A DNA stretch of 64,000 nucleotides from positions 2,198,001-2,262,000 of the forward strand of contig NZ_CP015411.1 of assembly GCF_001750165.1 (NCBI RefSeq). The letters run 5' to 3'. Source of the stretch: Pseudoalteromonas luteoviolacea (GTDB lineage: Bacteria > Pseudomonadota > Gammaproteobacteria > Enterobacterales > Alteromonadaceae). The notes beneath the pieces are model-generated. The model ran no database searches and was not told the DNA's origin. It saw only the letters and a list, made by a program, of their open reading frames with translations. Shown piece by piece: positions 35,277 through 43,780 of the stretch (positions within the stretch are counted from its first letter, which is position 1; the number at the start of each line of letters is the position of its first letter). Both the position numbers and the translations under genes were made by a program.

Positions 35277-35981
35277 ATGTCAAATATTGAACAAAAGAAA
35301 GTGCTAATTGCATTAGATTATGACAACGAGAGTGCGGCTTTAGCATTTGTGTCTCAGCTTTCACCAGATGAGTGTCGTTTAAAAGTGGGTAAAGAGATGT
35401 TTACTTACTTTGGCCCTCAGTTTGTTAAAAAGCTAGTAGATCTAGGATTTGACGTATTCCTTGACCTGAAATTTCACGATATTCCAAACACGGTTGCAAA
35501 AGCTGTTACTGCAGCAGCAGAATTGGGAGTGTGGATGGTTAATGTGCACGCGAGCGGCGGTACAGAAATGATGTCAAAAGCAAAAGAGGCGTTAAGTCAA
35601 TATGGCGACAAAGCACCTTTGCTTATTGCCGTAACGGTTTTGACAAGTATGGACCAAGCACAGCTTAGTAAATTGGGCATTGATAAAACGCCTCAAGAGC
35701 AAGTACTTTACTTGGCAAAGCTAGCAAAAGAATCAGGTTTAGATGGTGTTGTATGTTCGGCACAAGAAGCTGAGACATTGAAAGTGCAGCTTGGTAATGA
35801 TTTTAAGCTGATCACGCCGGGAATTAGACCTGCGGGAAGTGATGCAGGTGATCAAAAGCGTATCATGACACCAGCCAAAGCGATTCAAGCTGGCAGTGAC
35901 TATTTAGTGATTGGTAGACCAATTACAAAAGCTGAAGATCCAGCACAAGCACTAAGAGATATCAACGCGAGTATCGCTTAA
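35277..35981 (+). CDS. pyrF: Orotidine 5'-phosphate decarboxylase
   Basis: Decarboxylates OMP to UMP. The 234-residue product has the active-site motif DVFLDLKFHDIPNTVAKAV and the C-terminal GSDYLVIGRPIT phosphate-binding motif. AAGG lies nine bases before the ATG. It is the last gene of the rpsA-ihfB-lapAB-pyrF block. Confidence 0.97.
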   Translation: MSNIEQKKVLIALDYDNESAALAFVSQLSPDECRLKVGKEMFTYFGPQFVKKLVDLGFDVFLDLKFHDIPNTVAKAVTAAAELGVWMVNVHASGGTEMMSKAKEALSQYGDKAPLLIAVTVLTSMDQAQLSKLGIDKTPQEQVLYLAKLAKESGLDGVVCSAQEAETLKVQLGNDFKLITPGIRPAGSDAGDQKRIMTPAKAIQAGSDYLVIGRPITKAEDPAQALRDINASIA

Positions 35982-35989
35982 AATATTTA

Positions 35990-36018
35990 CTCGTTAGAGC
36001 TGATTGGGCTCTAACGAG
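35990..36018 (+). terminator. Long hairpin after pyrF
   Basis: A perfect 11-bp stem (CTCGTTAGAGC / GCTCTAACGAG, 7-base loop) starts nine bases after the pyrF stop. There is no T-run directly after, so termination may need other factors. Confidence 0.6.
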
Positions 36019-36142
36019 CCTCTCCCGCTTTATTTAATGCGCTTACCTTTTTTATTGTTTTATTTTATATAAATCTAGATTGATGTTTGCTACGTACAAA
36101 AGAGCTTAATAACCGTTTGTAAGGCAGGATTAATCAAGCGTT

Positions 36143-37480
36143 ATGAGTAAAGCTCTTTATTGGTTTACCGACGATTTGAGGCTTCAAGATAATTTAGCCC
36201 TCAACTCTACACTTTATGCATCTAACAGCATTATGTTTATCTATGTGTTAGATGAATACCTATTTTCGGCAACAAATTTTAATCATGTCCACCTTGGAGA
36301 CAAGAGATTCAAGTTTATCCAGCAGTCATTAGTTGACTTGTCAGAGAAAATACAACGACTTGGTTATGAATTATACATTTTCAAGGGCCATAGCAGGGCA
36401 GTTTTAAACCGTTTGATCACCCATATGGGTATTGAGGTCGTTGGCTGTCATTTAGGGAGCGGTTACGATGAACGACGCACTTTACAGCATATCAAGTCTG
36501 ATAACGACAGTGTGCGGTTTATTCATCAGCATAACAACCTCATGTTTGGCCCGCAGCAGCTGGAAGCAAAAGATCTGACTGGATCTTTCTCCAAATTTAG
36601 AAAAAAAGCAGATAAATTGACAGTATCTTTACCTGTTGAAGATATGTTTTCAGAAACTCTGCCTCTGCCTTTATCGGTGGGCGATGCTTTAACAGCCGAC
36701 GATAGATATAAACTTGATAATGAAATACACAGTAGTGCTGGCCAAATTGAAGGCGGGGAAAATGTAGCTCATAAATATTTAGAAGAGTACTTTTCGACCC
36801 AGAGCGCATCGTCATACAAGTTAACTCGAAATGCACTAGATGGAAAGTATAATTCTACGCAATTTAGTCCTTACCTGTCAGTAGGCAACATCTCACCAAG
36901 ACAAATTATTAACAGACTTGATATGTATGAACAGAAACAAGGTGCAAATGATTCTACTTATTGGATTCGATTTGAATTAATGTGGCGAGACTTTTTTCAT
37001 CATAAAGCGATCCAAAAAGGGAGTAACTTATTTAAGTTTGCCGGAGAAAGGGGAGTTCGACCTTTAACAACATATTATCCACAGCGGTTCAAGCGTTGGT
37101 GTAATGGTACAACTGAATACCCACTTGTGAATGCGTGTATGAGAGAGTTGAATGAAACTGGGTTCATGTCTAATCGAGGCAGGCAGATTGTGGCAAGTTG
37201 CTTGGTGAACGAGTTGCAAGTGGATTGGCGCTATGGTGCCGCTTATTTTCAGCAACAACTCATTGACTATGATGTCGCTTCTAATTGGGGAAATTGGCAG
37301 TATATTGCAGGCGTTGGCGACGACCCCAGAGGAGGCAGACATTTCAATATTGGAAAACAAGCGCAAATGTATGACCCAGACGGTGCATTTCAAAATAAAT
37401 GGAGCAGTGACGGGGAGCAGATCGCCAGTGATGTTGATATGGTTGATTGGCCTGTGATGAGTACAAAGCATGGCCATTAG
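36143..37480 (+). CDS. DASH-type cryptochrome
   Basis: A 445-residue photolyase/cryptochrome family flavoprotein. The N-terminal antenna domain starts ALYWFTDDLRLQDNLAL, and the FAD domain carries the DASH-type block GNWQYIAGVGDDPRGGRHFN with KQAQMYDPDGAFQNKW. DASH cryptochromes repair cyclobutane dimers in single-stranded DNA and may sense blue light. It overlaps the next photolyase gene by 11 bases, so it is the first gene of a light-response operon. The 160-base gap before it holds the pyrF hairpin and no clear promoter I can name. Confidence 0.9.
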   Translation: MSKALYWFTDDLRLQDNLALNSTLYASNSIMFIYVLDEYLFSATNFNHVHLGDKRFKFIQQSLVDLSEKIQRLGYELYIFKGHSRAVLNRLITHMGIEVVGCHLGSGYDERRTLQHIKSDNDSVRFIHQHNNLMFGPQQLEAKDLTGSFSKFRKKADKLTVSLPVEDMFSETLPLPLSVGDALTADDRYKLDNEIHSSAGQIEGGENVAHKYLEEYFSTQSASSYKLTRNALDGKYNSTQFSPYLSVGNISPRQIINRLDMYEQKQGANDSTYWIRFELMWRDFFHHKAIQKGSNLFKFAGERGVRPLTTYYPQRFKRWCNGTTEYPLVNACMRELNETGFMSNRGRQIVASCLVNELQVDWRYGAAYFQQQLIDYDVASNWGNWQYIAGVGDDPRGGRHFNIGKQAQMYDPDGAFQNKWSSDGEQIASDVDMVDWPVMSTKHGH

Positions 37481-38918
37481 TGTTGTATGGTTAAAAAGGG
37501 ACTTGCGTTTACAAGATCATGCTGCGCTTTATGAAGCGTCAAACTCGGGAAAAAACGTGCTTCTACTGTATTGTTTTGAGCCAGCGATGATCAAAGATAA
37601 GCATACATCGCGCAGGCATTTGAGGTTCATTTCTCAATCCCTTGAGGATATTTCAAAACGCATTCCCTCTGACAGCCTTTATTGCGCTTATGGGAATATC
37701 ATTGAGGTGCTTGAGCAGATTAGTCAAGAGGTTGGTATAGATGCATTGTACTCCCACCAAGAGGTAGGGCTAGGATTTACTTTTGAAAGGGATAAGCAAG
37801 TTGCATTTTGGTGTGATAGACATGGAATTAATTGGAAAGAGTTTCCTCAAGGTGCCGTGATAAGAGGGCTCAAAGCCAGAACCTGTTGGGATAAGAATTG
37901 GCAAAGGGTTATGCGCGAGGCCGCGGCAGATATTGAACCTGACAAGGTGAATTGGTTTTCTATTGGTAAGCATTTTTCCATGCATGTAGACATCTCGTGC
38001 TTTCATTATGAAGCAGAGGCTGCATATTTTCAGCCAGGTGGAGAGTCACTCGCTTGGCAAGTTATAAACTCATTCTTTAATGAGAGAGGGAAGGAATATG
38101 CGTTTTCTCTTTCCAGTCCCGAAAAGTCTCAACAGCACTGTTCTCGGTTATCTGCTCATCTCGCTTGGGGTAATGTGAGTTTGAGACAGGTATATCAAAC
38201 TGTTTTAGACAATTGGAAAAAACCGCATTGGAGGCGCTCTCTTGTGGCTTTTACATCAAGATTGCACTGGCACTGCCATTTTATTCAAAAGTTTGAAAGT
38301 GAATGTGATATGGAGTTCAGGTGTGTGAACCGTGCATATGAAGGCATGCCAAGAGTAACAGGCAATGTGGCTGCGGAAAGATTAAAAGCTTGGCAGGAAG
38401 GTAACACCGGTGTGCCTATGGTTGACGCATGCATGCGTAGCTTAATTAAAACAGGGTATCTGAACTTCAGAATGCGTGCCATGTTGGTGAGTTTTCTATG
38501 CCACCATTTAGAATTAGACTGGCGTGAGGGCGTGACCCACTTAGCAAAGCTATTTTTAGATTTCGAACCAGGAATACACTACAGTCAGTTTCAGATGCAG
38601 GCAGGGGTTACTGGGATAAATACAATTCGCATATATAACCCAGTAAAGCAAGGTGAAGACAAAGATCCTGATGGTGTATTTGTGAAAAAATGGGTCCCTG
38701 AATTGGTTAATATACCAGCGCCTTTAGTTCATGCACCCTGGGATTTAACTGAGATGGAACAAATGATGTACGGTATCGAACTTGGTGTCGATTACCCAAC
38801 CCCCATTATTGATTTAAAACAAAGCTATACTCAAGCTCAAGCACTTATGTGGTACTGGAAAAAGAGAGAGGATGTAGCGATTGAGGCCAAACGTGTTTTG
38901 GCAATTCATGTAAGGTAA
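37470..38918 (+). CDS. Photolyase/cryptochrome family protein of uncertain class
   Basis: A 482-residue flavoprotein of the photolyase family: antenna domain (AISVVWLKRDLRLQDHAALYEA) and FAD domain (TRLHWHCHFIQKFE, GVPMVDACMRSLIKTGYLNFRMRAML, HYSQFQMQAGVTGINTIRIYNP). The C-terminal FAD block differs from classical CPD photolyases (WGxxDxF pattern) and from DASH. I know this type only as unclassified photolyase-like proteins in marine gammaproteobacteria. It overlaps the DASH gene at its start and is followed five bases later by the DUF2256 gene. Confidence 0.82.
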   Translation: MAISVVWLKRDLRLQDHAALYEASNSGKNVLLLYCFEPAMIKDKHTSRRHLRFISQSLEDISKRIPSDSLYCAYGNIIEVLEQISQEVGIDALYSHQEVGLGFTFERDKQVAFWCDRHGINWKEFPQGAVIRGLKARTCWDKNWQRVMREAAADIEPDKVNWFSIGKHFSMHVDISCFHYEAEAAYFQPGGESLAWQVINSFFNERGKEYAFSLSSPEKSQQHCSRLSAHLAWGNVSLRQVYQTVLDNWKKPHWRRSLVAFTSRLHWHCHFIQKFESECDMEFRCVNRAYEGMPRVTGNVAAERLKAWQEGNTGVPMVDACMRSLIKTGYLNFRMRAMLVSFLCHHLELDWREGVTHLAKLFLDFEPGIHYSQFQMQAGVTGINTIRIYNPVKQGEDKDPDGVFVKKWVPELVNIPAPLVHAPWDLTEMEQMMYGIELGVDYPTPIIDLKQSYTQAQALMWYWKKREDVAIEAKRVLAIHVR

Positions 38919-38923
38919 GTACG

Positions 38924-39067
38924 GTGCATAAAAAAGTAAATTTGCCTACGAAAGTGTGTGTGACATGCAATCGTCCGTTCACTTGGCGAAAAAAGTGGGA
39001 AAGAGACTGGGCTAATGTCAAATATTGTTCTAAGCGCTGTGCTTCAAACCGTCAGAAAGAGAGTTAA
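38924..39067 (+). CDS. DUF2256 small zinc-ribbon protein
   Basis: A 47-residue protein starting at GTG 38924, too short for most gene finders. It has two Cys pairs, CVTC and CSKRC, around the family block NRPFTWRKKWERDW, typical of DUF2256. Four cysteines probably hold one zinc. It sits five bases after one photolyase gene and six bases before the next, and DUF2256 genes are often found next to photolyase/cryptochrome genes. Its function is not known; a link to flavoprotein or FeS assembly, or to DNA binding, would be speculation. Confidence 0.88.
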   Translation: MHKKVNLPTKVCVTCNRPFTWRKKWERDWANVKYCSKRCASNRQKES

Positions 39068-39073
39068 TGAATT

Positions 39074-40645
39074 ATGCCCCAAACTTATCAAACACTGCGT
39101 TTAATTTTAGGTGATCAGCTTAACGCCAGTCATAGCTGGTATAGTTCGAAAGATGAAAGCACGTTATATGTGATTGCTGAGCTGAATCAAGAAACGAGTT
39201 ATGTGAAGCATCATATCCAAAAAGTATGTGCTTTCTTTGCTGCGATGAAGGCATTCTCAGTTGCATTGCAAAAAGCAGGTCATCATGTCATTCATCTCAC
39301 GCTTGATGACACGCATTCGTTTGACACTTTGCCAGCACTAATAAATCACCTTATTCGCAAATATGGCGTTGCTAAGTTTGAGTATCAATTGCCCGATGAA
39401 TATCGTCTTCGAGAGCAGCTGAGTGTTTTTTGTGCTGAGATAGATCTTGATACGTGTGCATATGAATCTGAGCATTTTTATTTGTCGGATAGCGAACTTT
39501 CCAACTATTTTACTGCGGGTAAAAAGCACCGATTAGAATCTTTTTATCGGAAAATGCGAGTACGCTTTAATATTTTGATGGATGGTGAGAAGCCGTATGG
39601 CGGCGAATGGAATTTTGATAGCAATAACAGAAATAAACTGAAACAAAAGGATTTATCAGATATACCCGAGCCTTTAATTTTTGCTAACGATGTGAGTGAT
39701 ATAGGGGACAGGCTGCAACGACATAATGTGAATACATTTGGTACCTACGAAGCAAACAGTTTGTGGCCAATTACAAGAGTGCAAGCGAAAGAGTTGCTGA
39801 TCACATTTTGCGAAACTCAACTATCGAAATTTGGTTTTTTCCAAGATGCGATGACTTGTAAAGCTGATGATATGTATACAAAAAAGCAATGGAGTTTGTA
39901 TCACTCGAGGCTGTCGTTTGCGCTGAACAGTAAAATAATCAGCCCTCAATTTGTAGTTGATACGGTCATCGCGCATTTTATGCAAAATCAACGGGAGGTG
40001 GATATCGCGCAAGTTGAGGGATTTGTTAGACAGATCATAGGCTGGCGAGAGTTTGTACGTGGCATATACTGGGTTAACATGCCAAAGTACGCTGAGCTTA
40101 ACGAGCTAGATGCAAAACGAGATTTACCTGACTGGTTTTGGGATGGTAAGACGCATATGAATTGTCAAAAGCATGCAGTTAAGCAGTCTTTAGATTACGC
40201 ATATGCCCATCATATTCAGCGCTTAATGGTAACAGGAAATTTTTGCCTAATAGCAGGTATTGACCCCAGACAAGTTGATGACTGGTATTTAGGTGTTTAT
40301 ATCGACGCCATTGAATGGGTAGAAATGCCGAATACGCGCGGGATGAGTCAATTTGCAGACGGAGGCATTGTCGGCTCAAAAGCATATGCTGCCAGCGGCA
40401 ACTATATTAATAAAATGAGTGACTATTGTTCCGATTGTCGTTACGACATTAAATCCGTGGCAGGGGATAATGCATGCCCACTTAATGCAATGTATTGGCA
40501 ATTTATGGATGCCCATGAGGCACAGTTTGCCGCTAACCCTCGTAATCGTATGGTATACGCGACTTGGCGTAAAAAGCCCCCAGAACAGAGGGCGTTAATT
40601 TTAGAAAAGGCTCAACATCATCTCGATAATCTCAATGAGTTGTAA
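39074..40645 (+). CDS. Prokaryotic (6-4) photolyase, FeS-BCP type
   Basis: A 523-residue protein of the iron-sulfur bacterial cryptochrome/photolyase group. Four cysteines, Cys364, Cys452, Cys455 and Cys468, have spacings 88/3/13, the same as the 4Fe-4S ligands C350/C438/C441/C454 I recall for Agrobacterium PhrB. His379 and His380 (AHHIQRLMVTGNF) fall where the catalytic histidine pair H365/H366 is in PhrB. The N-terminus (LRLILGDQLN) is typical of the related lumazine-binding antenna domain. It is expected to repair (6-4) photoproducts. It is the last gene of the photolyase operon; its stop abuts that of the convergent gene. Confidence 0.9.
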   Translation: MPQTYQTLRLILGDQLNASHSWYSSKDESTLYVIAELNQETSYVKHHIQKVCAFFAAMKAFSVALQKAGHHVIHLTLDDTHSFDTLPALINHLIRKYGVAKFEYQLPDEYRLREQLSVFCAEIDLDTCAYESEHFYLSDSELSNYFTAGKKHRLESFYRKMRVRFNILMDGEKPYGGEWNFDSNNRNKLKQKDLSDIPEPLIFANDVSDIGDRLQRHNVNTFGTYEANSLWPITRVQAKELLITFCETQLSKFGFFQDAMTCKADDMYTKKQWSLYHSRLSFALNSKIISPQFVVDTVIAHFMQNQREVDIAQVEGFVRQIIGWREFVRGIYWVNMPKYAELNELDAKRDLPDWFWDGKTHMNCQKHAVKQSLDYAYAHHIQRLMVTGNFCLIAGIDPRQVDDWYLGVYIDAIEWVEMPNTRGMSQFADGGIVGSKAYAASGNYINKMSDYCSDCRYDIKSVAGDNACPLNAMYWQFMDAHEAQFAANPRNRMVYATWRKKPPEQRALILEKAQHHLDNLNEL

Positions 40646-41842
40646 CTATTGATGTTCAAAGTAGATTCTATAGGTACTTGACCAAATTGGGTAATCTACC
40701 TCAGTGGCGTAGCAGATGAAATTATCAGCAGCTATGCCACTGACGTTAAGTAAATACCTTAATTTATCCTTCTGATTTTCTGGTAATAGACTGTGAGCAA
40801 AATCGTTTTCTAACGGCGTGATTTTTAATTCTGGAAACTCAGGAAATCTTTCTGTCCACAAATCACTGGCCTTTAATTTACCTTCTTCTACTTTTTGGTT
40901 GCTATGATAGCAACCAATATTAACAGTACTACATCGGTCAATTTGCTTTTCAAGTAAGACTAGCATCGTGAGCTTTTTAACAGGGTTTTTGATAGATAAG
41001 CTGGTTGAGCTACATGGACTTTTGTGATCGAGCGGATTCACCACTTCATCAGGGTTATTAAAAACAAACGTAACGTCACTTTTTCTGCTGGGTAGAGGGT
41101 CGAAGACCAAGCCTGAGTTACTCGGGGAGTAGGTACTAAATGCTTGCAAAAAACCATCACTTGAAAACTCTTTGGATACACCGAGCGTAAATTCATTGGG
41201 TTTGAGTGCTGTGTCCCCAGTGACTTCAATTGGGCCGTCGAAATGTTCAGGGTGAGGGTGAGTATAAAATTGTACAAAGGGGACCGCGCCGACAAGTCGT
41301 TCAATACCGGATTTACTGATCAGTGTGACTTCTTGCAAGAAACTTGGATCGTTCTGATTTTCGCGCAAAATATAGATGCAAAAAACCTCTTCAACACTAA
41401 ATTTTAATAGCGCTTTCGCAGCATGATAAAGCTGTGCCTTGTGATCTGACTCTTTAGAATGAGTTTCTACTTTTTTAGGAGATTGGATCAAGCGTTTTAA
41501 GTCGGCATGACTTTTTGCGTTATTTTCAATGCACTGAGCAAACAGCTCGACGACTTGATTAACTTGGCTCATTAGTGATGAGGGAAGCAGGGGAGATAGC
41601 TTAATAGAAAGTATTTGTAGTGCATGAGTACCAGGGAGCTCAACTAAGACTTGCAGGCCACTGCTGGCTTTACATGCCGCAAAAAAGCGTTGGCTATTTG
41701 AACGATTGTATTCTAGTAATTTTGCGAAACCGCCGATTGTTTGTGCATGTTCAGGCAAGGCATTGCTTACGGCAATAAATGTTTTTTGTATACGCTCACC
41801 TAAACGGGTTAGCTCTGTGCGGTTATGTTGATTAAGTCCCAT
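40646..41842 (-). CDS. Unrecognised protein
   Basis: A 398-residue protein, probably cytosolic: no signal peptide or membrane helix. The N-terminal 70 residues are helical (RLGERIQKTFIAVSNALPEH, then GGFAKLLEYNRSNSQRFFAA) and could be a helix-turn-helix, followed by an LPG-containing stretch. The remainder is a mixed alpha/beta domain without motifs I know. The reading frame is complete and well used, so I believe it is real. It ends immediately beside the (6-4) photolyase gene on the other strand, with no terminator between. Function unknown. Confidence 0.7.
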   Translation of the reverse strand: MGLNQHNRTELTRLGERIQKTFIAVSNALPEHAQTIGGFAKLLEYNRSNSQRFFAACKASSGLQVLVELPGTHALQILSIKLSPLLPSSLMSQVNQVVELFAQCIENNAKSHADLKRLIQSPKKVETHSKESDHKAQLYHAAKALLKFSVEEVFCIYILRENQNDPSFLQEVTLISKSGIERLVGAVPFVQFYTHPHPEHFDGPIEVTGDTALKPNEFTLGVSKEFSSDGFLQAFSTYSPSNSGLVFDPLPSRKSDVTFVFNNPDEVVNPLDHKSPCSSTSLSIKNPVKKLTMLVLLEKQIDRCSTVNIGCYHSNQKVEEGKLKASDLWTERFPEFPELKITPLENDFAHSLLPENQKDKLRYLLNVSGIAADNFICYATEVDYPIWSSTYRIYFEHQ

Positions 41843-41927
41843 GCTCTCTATAATGGTAATTTTTCGTACAAGGTTACATGGGACTCAATCGCATTAAAAG
41901 TAAAATTTACATTTTACTATCAGTTTG

Positions 41928-43538
41928 TTAATTGCAAGATTGGATACGAGTCCAAGGGCCCCAATCATCAGAGTTAGCTGGGTTTTCTCCTTGAACCCAC
42001 CAGTTTGCTTCGTAGATCACATTGTTATGTGCGACACGGTCCCCTTTGAAATATACCTTTTCAGCAGACCAAGAAGGTAAACCATTACAGCCACCTGACG
42101 AGTCGCCAACAGTGACAACTTTACTTAGTGTTGCTGATTTTCCTTGATTACTTTTAGCTGTAAGTGTAATTGTGTATTGGCCTTTAGCAACATACGTATG
42201 TGTTGGTGACTTTGCAGAACTAGTTTTCCCATCACCAAAACCCCATGCGTAAGAAGTCGCGCCGGAGCTTTGATTTTGAAGTGAAACAGTGAGTCCATTT
42301 TGAACGACATTAAAGTCTGCAACAGGGACTGGATCCGATGAACCGTCGCAATCACCACCTTTTCTCCAAACATTGCTATATAGGTCTGGTTGGGCACCTT
42401 GAGACCACCAAATTGCTTCGTATACAGCACCATTGAATGTTACTTTGTCGCCTGGTGAATAACTTTTCGCTGCTAACCAATTCTCTCCACAGCTAGGCGG
42501 TGTTCCAACACGGACAACTTTAGAGGTACTATTGGTCTGTCCTTTGGTGTCGGTGACGGTTAAAGTGACATTAAATTCTCCATTGGTATTGTAATCATGA
42601 TTGGGGTTTTCAGCGCTTGAAGATGCGTTACCTTGGCCGAAGTTCCAATTAAATTGAGTAATACCTTTGTCATCCGTTGAGGTGCTTGTAAAGTTAACGG
42701 ATGTGCCATTGACACTATATCTAAAGTCAGCAACTGGAGGCTTATCATTCGGAATATCAATAATGCCTGTTTTTTGCTTGATCCAATCTAGGTAGCTAGT
42801 TGTTCGAGTAAATGCAGTTGCGCCTTGGCAGGCAATTCCCCAACTGACAGTACCAATGCTGTAGAAGTCATTCCCGACGCGAACTGCGTAGGGACCGCCA
42901 CTATCGCCGTTACACGCTGAACGACCTCCTTCGCCACCACCACATATTACTGATCCAGGAATTGAAAAGTTCAGCAAAGAGCTACAACTGTTATTGCTGA
43001 TAACTGGTAGCTCAGCTTCTCGCAGCACGTCACTGGGCCTGCCTTGATTGGAGGTGAGTCCCCATCCAGAAACAGTGACGTATGCACCAACGTTTGCATA
43101 TTGAGACTCAATCTCTGCAGTTGGTAATTTTGCTGGTGTGTATTGACTGGATGCTGGTGAAGCTAGCTTCAAAAGTGCGATATCATAACCTGAGCGTATA
43201 CCATTGGCACCACGCCATCTTTCATGATTGATAATCTGAGATACTCTGAGTGTTTGACCATCCCCGCGACTGATGGAATGCGCCCCCACTCTGACTGTTA
43301 AGCTTGATGTTGAAGCACTGTCTAGACAATGTGCTGCTGTTAATACCCAATCAGGGCTGATTAACGTACCACCACAGCCTTGGCGGCCATTCATTAGTAA
43401 TGCCACTTGGTATGGCCTTGAATAAGCTGGTGTTTCTATGCCTCCTACAACATTGGGTTGAATGTCAGTCGGCGGCGTTGCATAGGTGTTTGCAGCAACA
43501 GCTGTGAGTGCAGAGAGTAGTAAATTAACCTTTTTCAT
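41928..43538 (-). CDS. Secreted trypsin-like serine protease with alternating PKD and chitin-binding modules
   Basis: A 536-residue exported protein. Signal peptide residues 1-20 are followed by a short propeptide and the trypsin fold with mature start VVGGIETPAY. The catalytic triad is His70 (LTAAHC), Asp119 (GYDIALLK) and Ser213 (CNGDSGGPY). Then follow a PKD domain (about 267-345), a CBM5/12 chitin-binding module (350-397), a second PKD (404-478) and a second CBM5/12 (487-536). Each CBM has the WW-Q-G pattern, and cysteine pairs frame the modules. Likely an extracellular protease that attaches to chitin. It stands alone before a TonB receptor gene with its own terminator. Confidence 0.9.
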   Translation of the reverse strand: MKKVNLLLSALTAVAANTYATPPTDIQPNVVGGIETPAYSRPYQVALLMNGRQGCGGTLISPDWVLTAAHCLDSASTSSLTVRVGAHSISRGDGQTLRVSQIINHERWRGANGIRSGYDIALLKLASPASSQYTPAKLPTAEIESQYANVGAYVTVSGWGLTSNQGRPSDVLREAELPVISNNSCSSLLNFSIPGSVICGGGEGGRSACNGDSGGPYAVRVGNDFYSIGTVSWGIACQGATAFTRTTSYLDWIKQKTGIIDIPNDKPPVADFRYSVNGTSVNFTSTSTDDKGITQFNWNFGQGNASSSAENPNHDYNTNGEFNVTLTVTDTKGQTNSTSKVVRVGTPPSCGENWLAAKSYSPGDKVTFNGAVYEAIWWSQGAQPDLYSNVWRKGGDCDGSSDPVPVADFNVVQNGLTVSLQNQSSGATSYAWGFGDGKTSSAKSPTHTYVAKGQYTITLTAKSNQGKSATLSKVVTVGDSSGGCNGLPSWSAEKVYFKGDRVAHNNVIYEANWWVQGENPANSDDWGPWTRIQSCN

Positions 43539-43732
43539 GATGTATCTTTTCCTTTATGAGCTCGAAATTGAGCTTGTATATGAATAATCTGAGATACACC
43601 AAGATTTCAAGCGTTGAATGAAAAATAAACAGAGGTAAGACTTCTTACTGAAATGACTAAAACTTTAACTTAAGTAGGGTAAACAACAATTTGCATGTAA
43701 CAAAAAGTTTACATTGGAAGGGTTCTTGCATG

Positions 43733-43764
43733 AACAAAAGCGAGCATCAATGCTCGCTTTTGTT
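43733..43764. terminator. Strong terminator downstream of the TonB receptor gene
   Basis: A perfect 14-bp inverted repeat (AACAAAAGCGAGCA / TGCTCGCTTTTGTT, 4-base loop), 17 bases after the receptor stop on the minus strand. Confidence 0.85.
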
Positions 43765-43780
43765 TCTGAAGAGTAACAAA

